Source: Axinella damicornis
Lineage: Eukaryota > Porifera > Demospongiae > Axinellida > Axinellidae
DNA: 64,000 nt
NCBI GenBank assembly: GCA_963931865.1
Contig: OZ007517.1
Location: forward strand, 10,870,899-10,934,898
Direction of reading: 5' to 3'
Below, piece by piece: positions 61,574 to 64,000 of the stretch. The notes under the pieces are model-generated. The model ran no database searches. It had not been told where the DNA came from and saw only the letters and a program-made list of their open reading frames with translations. Numbering within the stretch: position 1 is the stretch's first letter; each line of letters begins with the position of its first letter. A program made the position numbers and the translations under genes.

Positions 61574-64000
61574 CCTCCACCCTTCTCATGCTTCATACCT
61601 GGACTACCCCCGCATCAACTTTGCTGGTCAGTTCCGTGCTGACACCAACACTCGCAACAACATCCCATGCAACTATGATATGAATCGCCCTCTGGACACC
61701 GATCTCAATGCTGACTGGGGCTTCAATGGCACTAATGAGTTCTCCTTCTTTGATGTCAAGGTGACATCGGTTGTCGACTCATCTGGGGAGAATTCCATGA
61801 ACGATCCTGTCATTGGTCAAAGCATTGTTGATAACCTTAAGCGACCGTTCTCTAAGCTGGTGGACCTTGATGTTGACTGCCAGGACAAGTCAACAATTTA
61901 CGGCATGAAATTTGGCGTGAGCTGGGGAGAGGATGAAAATGGTGCTGAAAACGTTGCCTTTTATGGAGACTGGACCCGGGCAGTCATTGCACAGGACATG
62001 TGGTACAGGCTTAAATGCTATGACAATGAGAACTTTGGCCCTGAACTCCACCAGGACAGCTTTCCGTTTGGCTCCCAAGGTACTACCTTTCTCACTGATA
62101 TAGAGTGGGGGGACGTGGGTGACTCACAGGTGCTGCAGGAATTAAAGGCTGCTTTAGTGATTCGGGGTTCCCATACCATGTCAGTTCGTATCACCCTGTT
62201 CTACTACACACGTAACTATCCCCCATATGTGGCTTTGAATGCAACACTTGGATACGTTGTTGGAACCATTGGTTTGAGCCAGCCCGATGACACCCTAAAC
62301 TTTGGTGGCCAGCGCTTGCTCTCAACAACAGCCAACAATCCTCTTGATCTGACCTTCACCCCAGAAGACCTCTGCTACGACCAGGAGGTTGCAGGCTATA
62401 ATCCGTGGCTGTCAAAGGCACCGTTTGAAGTGGATGAGTCCCGCCTTGAAGTAGCCGTGGACCTCAGTAATGCCCTTCCATCAAATTTGTACAACACCCT
62501 TCGTGATATCGGGATGCTGCAGCTTGGAATACTTCAGACACCCAACTCTGAATCGTGTGTTTACCTTTTGGGTAGTGATGGAATTCCATACCTGTCGGAC
62601 GGGTGGCTGAGAAATACAGGAGGGATCTATGTCTACCAGCTTGATGAGCAACAGGCAGGCATGCTGGCTGACTCTGTGCTGGTGGTGGTCCAGGTGGTTT
62701 CAGGCAGTGGAGGCATGCCGATCTGCGGTGAGCTGCCATCAGTTCAGGGAGCACACACAGTCCAGATCTTACTTCAGGAAAATCCATATTTTGTGCGCCC
62801 GTGGAACTATTATGTTGACCGGCTGGAATACCAGGGTATTTCATCACAGACACTGTATGTGACGTATTTTGGGAATCCTGCTCCTGGCACATCTGTAACA
62901 GTGTACCAGACAAATCCTGATGTACTTCCCGATGCTGCTGTTACTCCTGACGTATCCACAAAGGAAACCGACTTGGAGGGAAAAGTAACCTTTACATTTA
63001 CTGTAAACGCTGAGATTCCATTTCCTCGCCAGTACGCTGACGAGCAGTGCTCGGAACCTACCACACTCACCCTCCCCATCGATGGCCAGGTCTACCGATT
63101 CCAGTACTGTGTGGGGGGTGATGCCTGCTCTCCTGCGACAGACATCTCTGAAATCACCTTCCTTGCCTTCTCAACTGTTACCTACACTTTGCCTCCCTAC
63201 TGGGACCCCGATGTCCAGCCAATATTGGCACAGTATGCACACCTCAACAACATTATGAAGACCATTCTGGACCTTGGTGATTACTGGGATGTCACACGCC
63301 CCTCTAATATCCACCTCCTTGAACTCTCCATGTCTGTTGACTTTGAGAGCCCTGCATACATGCCCACCACAAGAGACCTCTCACCAACAAAACAGCAAAT
63401 GATTCTGCAGTGGTTGCAAGCTCCAATGTACTCCAGTGACTCACCATATCCATCGCAGAATCCCTCAGCACGGATTGGAACACACCCGGCCATTGCCCAA
63501 GCACGGAGCTCTTATACCTCTTACTGTTCTCCTCCACGCTGCACAGCAACATCCATCTCATTTCGAGCTAATCCAAAGGACACTGATACCTACTTCGAGG
63601 ATATTTTGGATAGAAATAACGAGTCACTTGCTATGCTAAAGAGGCGTGTGAAACCAGTTCGACCTTTGTTTGGCTATGGCATTGACCGGACAGTCGTATC
63701 TAAATTTGGACAGCAAGGCTCTTGTACACTTGACGACCTGAAGCAGCAGCTGCAGCTAGCTATTGAGCTGGAGTTCTATACCATCCCCCTCTACCTAACA
63801 TCACTCTACTCCATTGTGGACGGGTGCAACCAGGAAGGGTACTCACTCATTGCTACTGTTGTGAAGCAAGAGATGCAGCACATGACGCAGGCAGCAAACA
63901 TCCTCATTGCTGTTGGGGGAAGTCCCCTCATTGACAGTCCCGATATTGCTCCAAAGTACCCTGCCGTTGGTCTTCCAGGTGGAGTGCTGCCATCTCTGAG
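61574..64000 (+). CDS. VioB-like protein with iminophenyl-pyruvate dimer synthase ferritin-like domain (partial, runs off window)
   Basis: An open frame of at least 808 codons starts at an acceptor (CCCTCTAG|C) and is still open at the window end; the 5' exon was not found. The first residues LHPSHASYLDYPRINFAGQF and the Asn-rich stretch after them match the N-terminal segment of the VioB family. Bacterial VioB converts indole-3-pyruvate imine dimers in violacein synthesis. From about residue 715 a ferritin-like four-helix domain begins (LKQQLQLAIELEFYTIPLYL ... VVKQEMQHMTQAANIL ... GGSPLI), keeping the Glu and His residues expected for metal binding, then YPAVGLPGGVLPSL. Function in an animal is unknown. 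Codon use and GC look like the neighbours. Confidence 0.75.

Overview
The window is eukaryotic nuclear DNA, almost certainly from an animal. Most genes are split into short exons by GT-AG introns, and the proteins include metazoan markers: a Jun-type bZIP factor, PUF60, the tubulin carboxypeptidase AGBL4/CCP6, heparan N-sulfatase, and an SMB/FN3 membrane receptor. Dense packing, abundant tiny foldback elements, homopolymer G/C tracts and minisatellites, and a VioB-like ferritin-fold gene together suggest a sponge or another early-branching marine invertebrate. That assignment is inferred from content; nothing in the window is species-diagnostic. No operons, CRISPR arrays or bacterial promoters are present.

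Layout. 1-307 (-): 5' part of an N-acylated protein. 417-2774 (+): UMP-CMP kinase. 3027-5044 (-): Mediator subunit MED26. 5749-6176 (+): small His-rich protein ending in a CaaX box. 7568-8596 (-): intronless Jun. 9040-23295 (-): FGGY carbohydrate kinase, about 13 exons over 14 kb with repeat-filled introns. 23399-24886 (+): intronless AVL9. 25102-30841 (+): ankyrin-PH protein. 31026-34616 (-): SMB-FN3-FN3-TM receptor with a 13-residue tandem-repeat tail. 35001-40320 (-): ER metallopeptidase ERMP1. 40455-44390 (-): PUF60. 44490-50197 (+): AGBL4. 51146-52726 (-): intronless heparan N-sulfatase SGSH. 53503-54390 (-): truncated LINE. 54802-58401 (-): CAAP1. 58402-61573: gene-poor, repeat-rich. 61574-64000 (+): VioB-like/ferritin-fold gene running off the end.

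The genes are mostly unrelated housekeeping functions (nucleotide metabolism, transcription, splicing, trafficking, lysosomal degradation) rather than one pathway. Three head-to-head pairs (1-307/CMPK, FGGY/AVL9, PUF60/AGBL4) share start-to-start gaps of 99-109 bp, which implies compact bidirectional promoters. CRE/ATF-type sites lie upstream of Jun, upstream of MED26, and in the first bidirectional promoter.

The most novel material is the non-coding layer. One 60-66 bp hairpin family has exact 7-bp target duplications. A second family of 30-45 bp hairpins (TAGCCTCGTTCCCAGGC-type ends) has 9-bp duplications. A hAT-like element with an exact 8-bp duplication sits in the SGSH promoter. A hairpin-plus-GAAACGTTGC motif recurs three times with its stem changed but still paired. 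Exon boundaries below were placed by eye from splice consensus and frame continuity.
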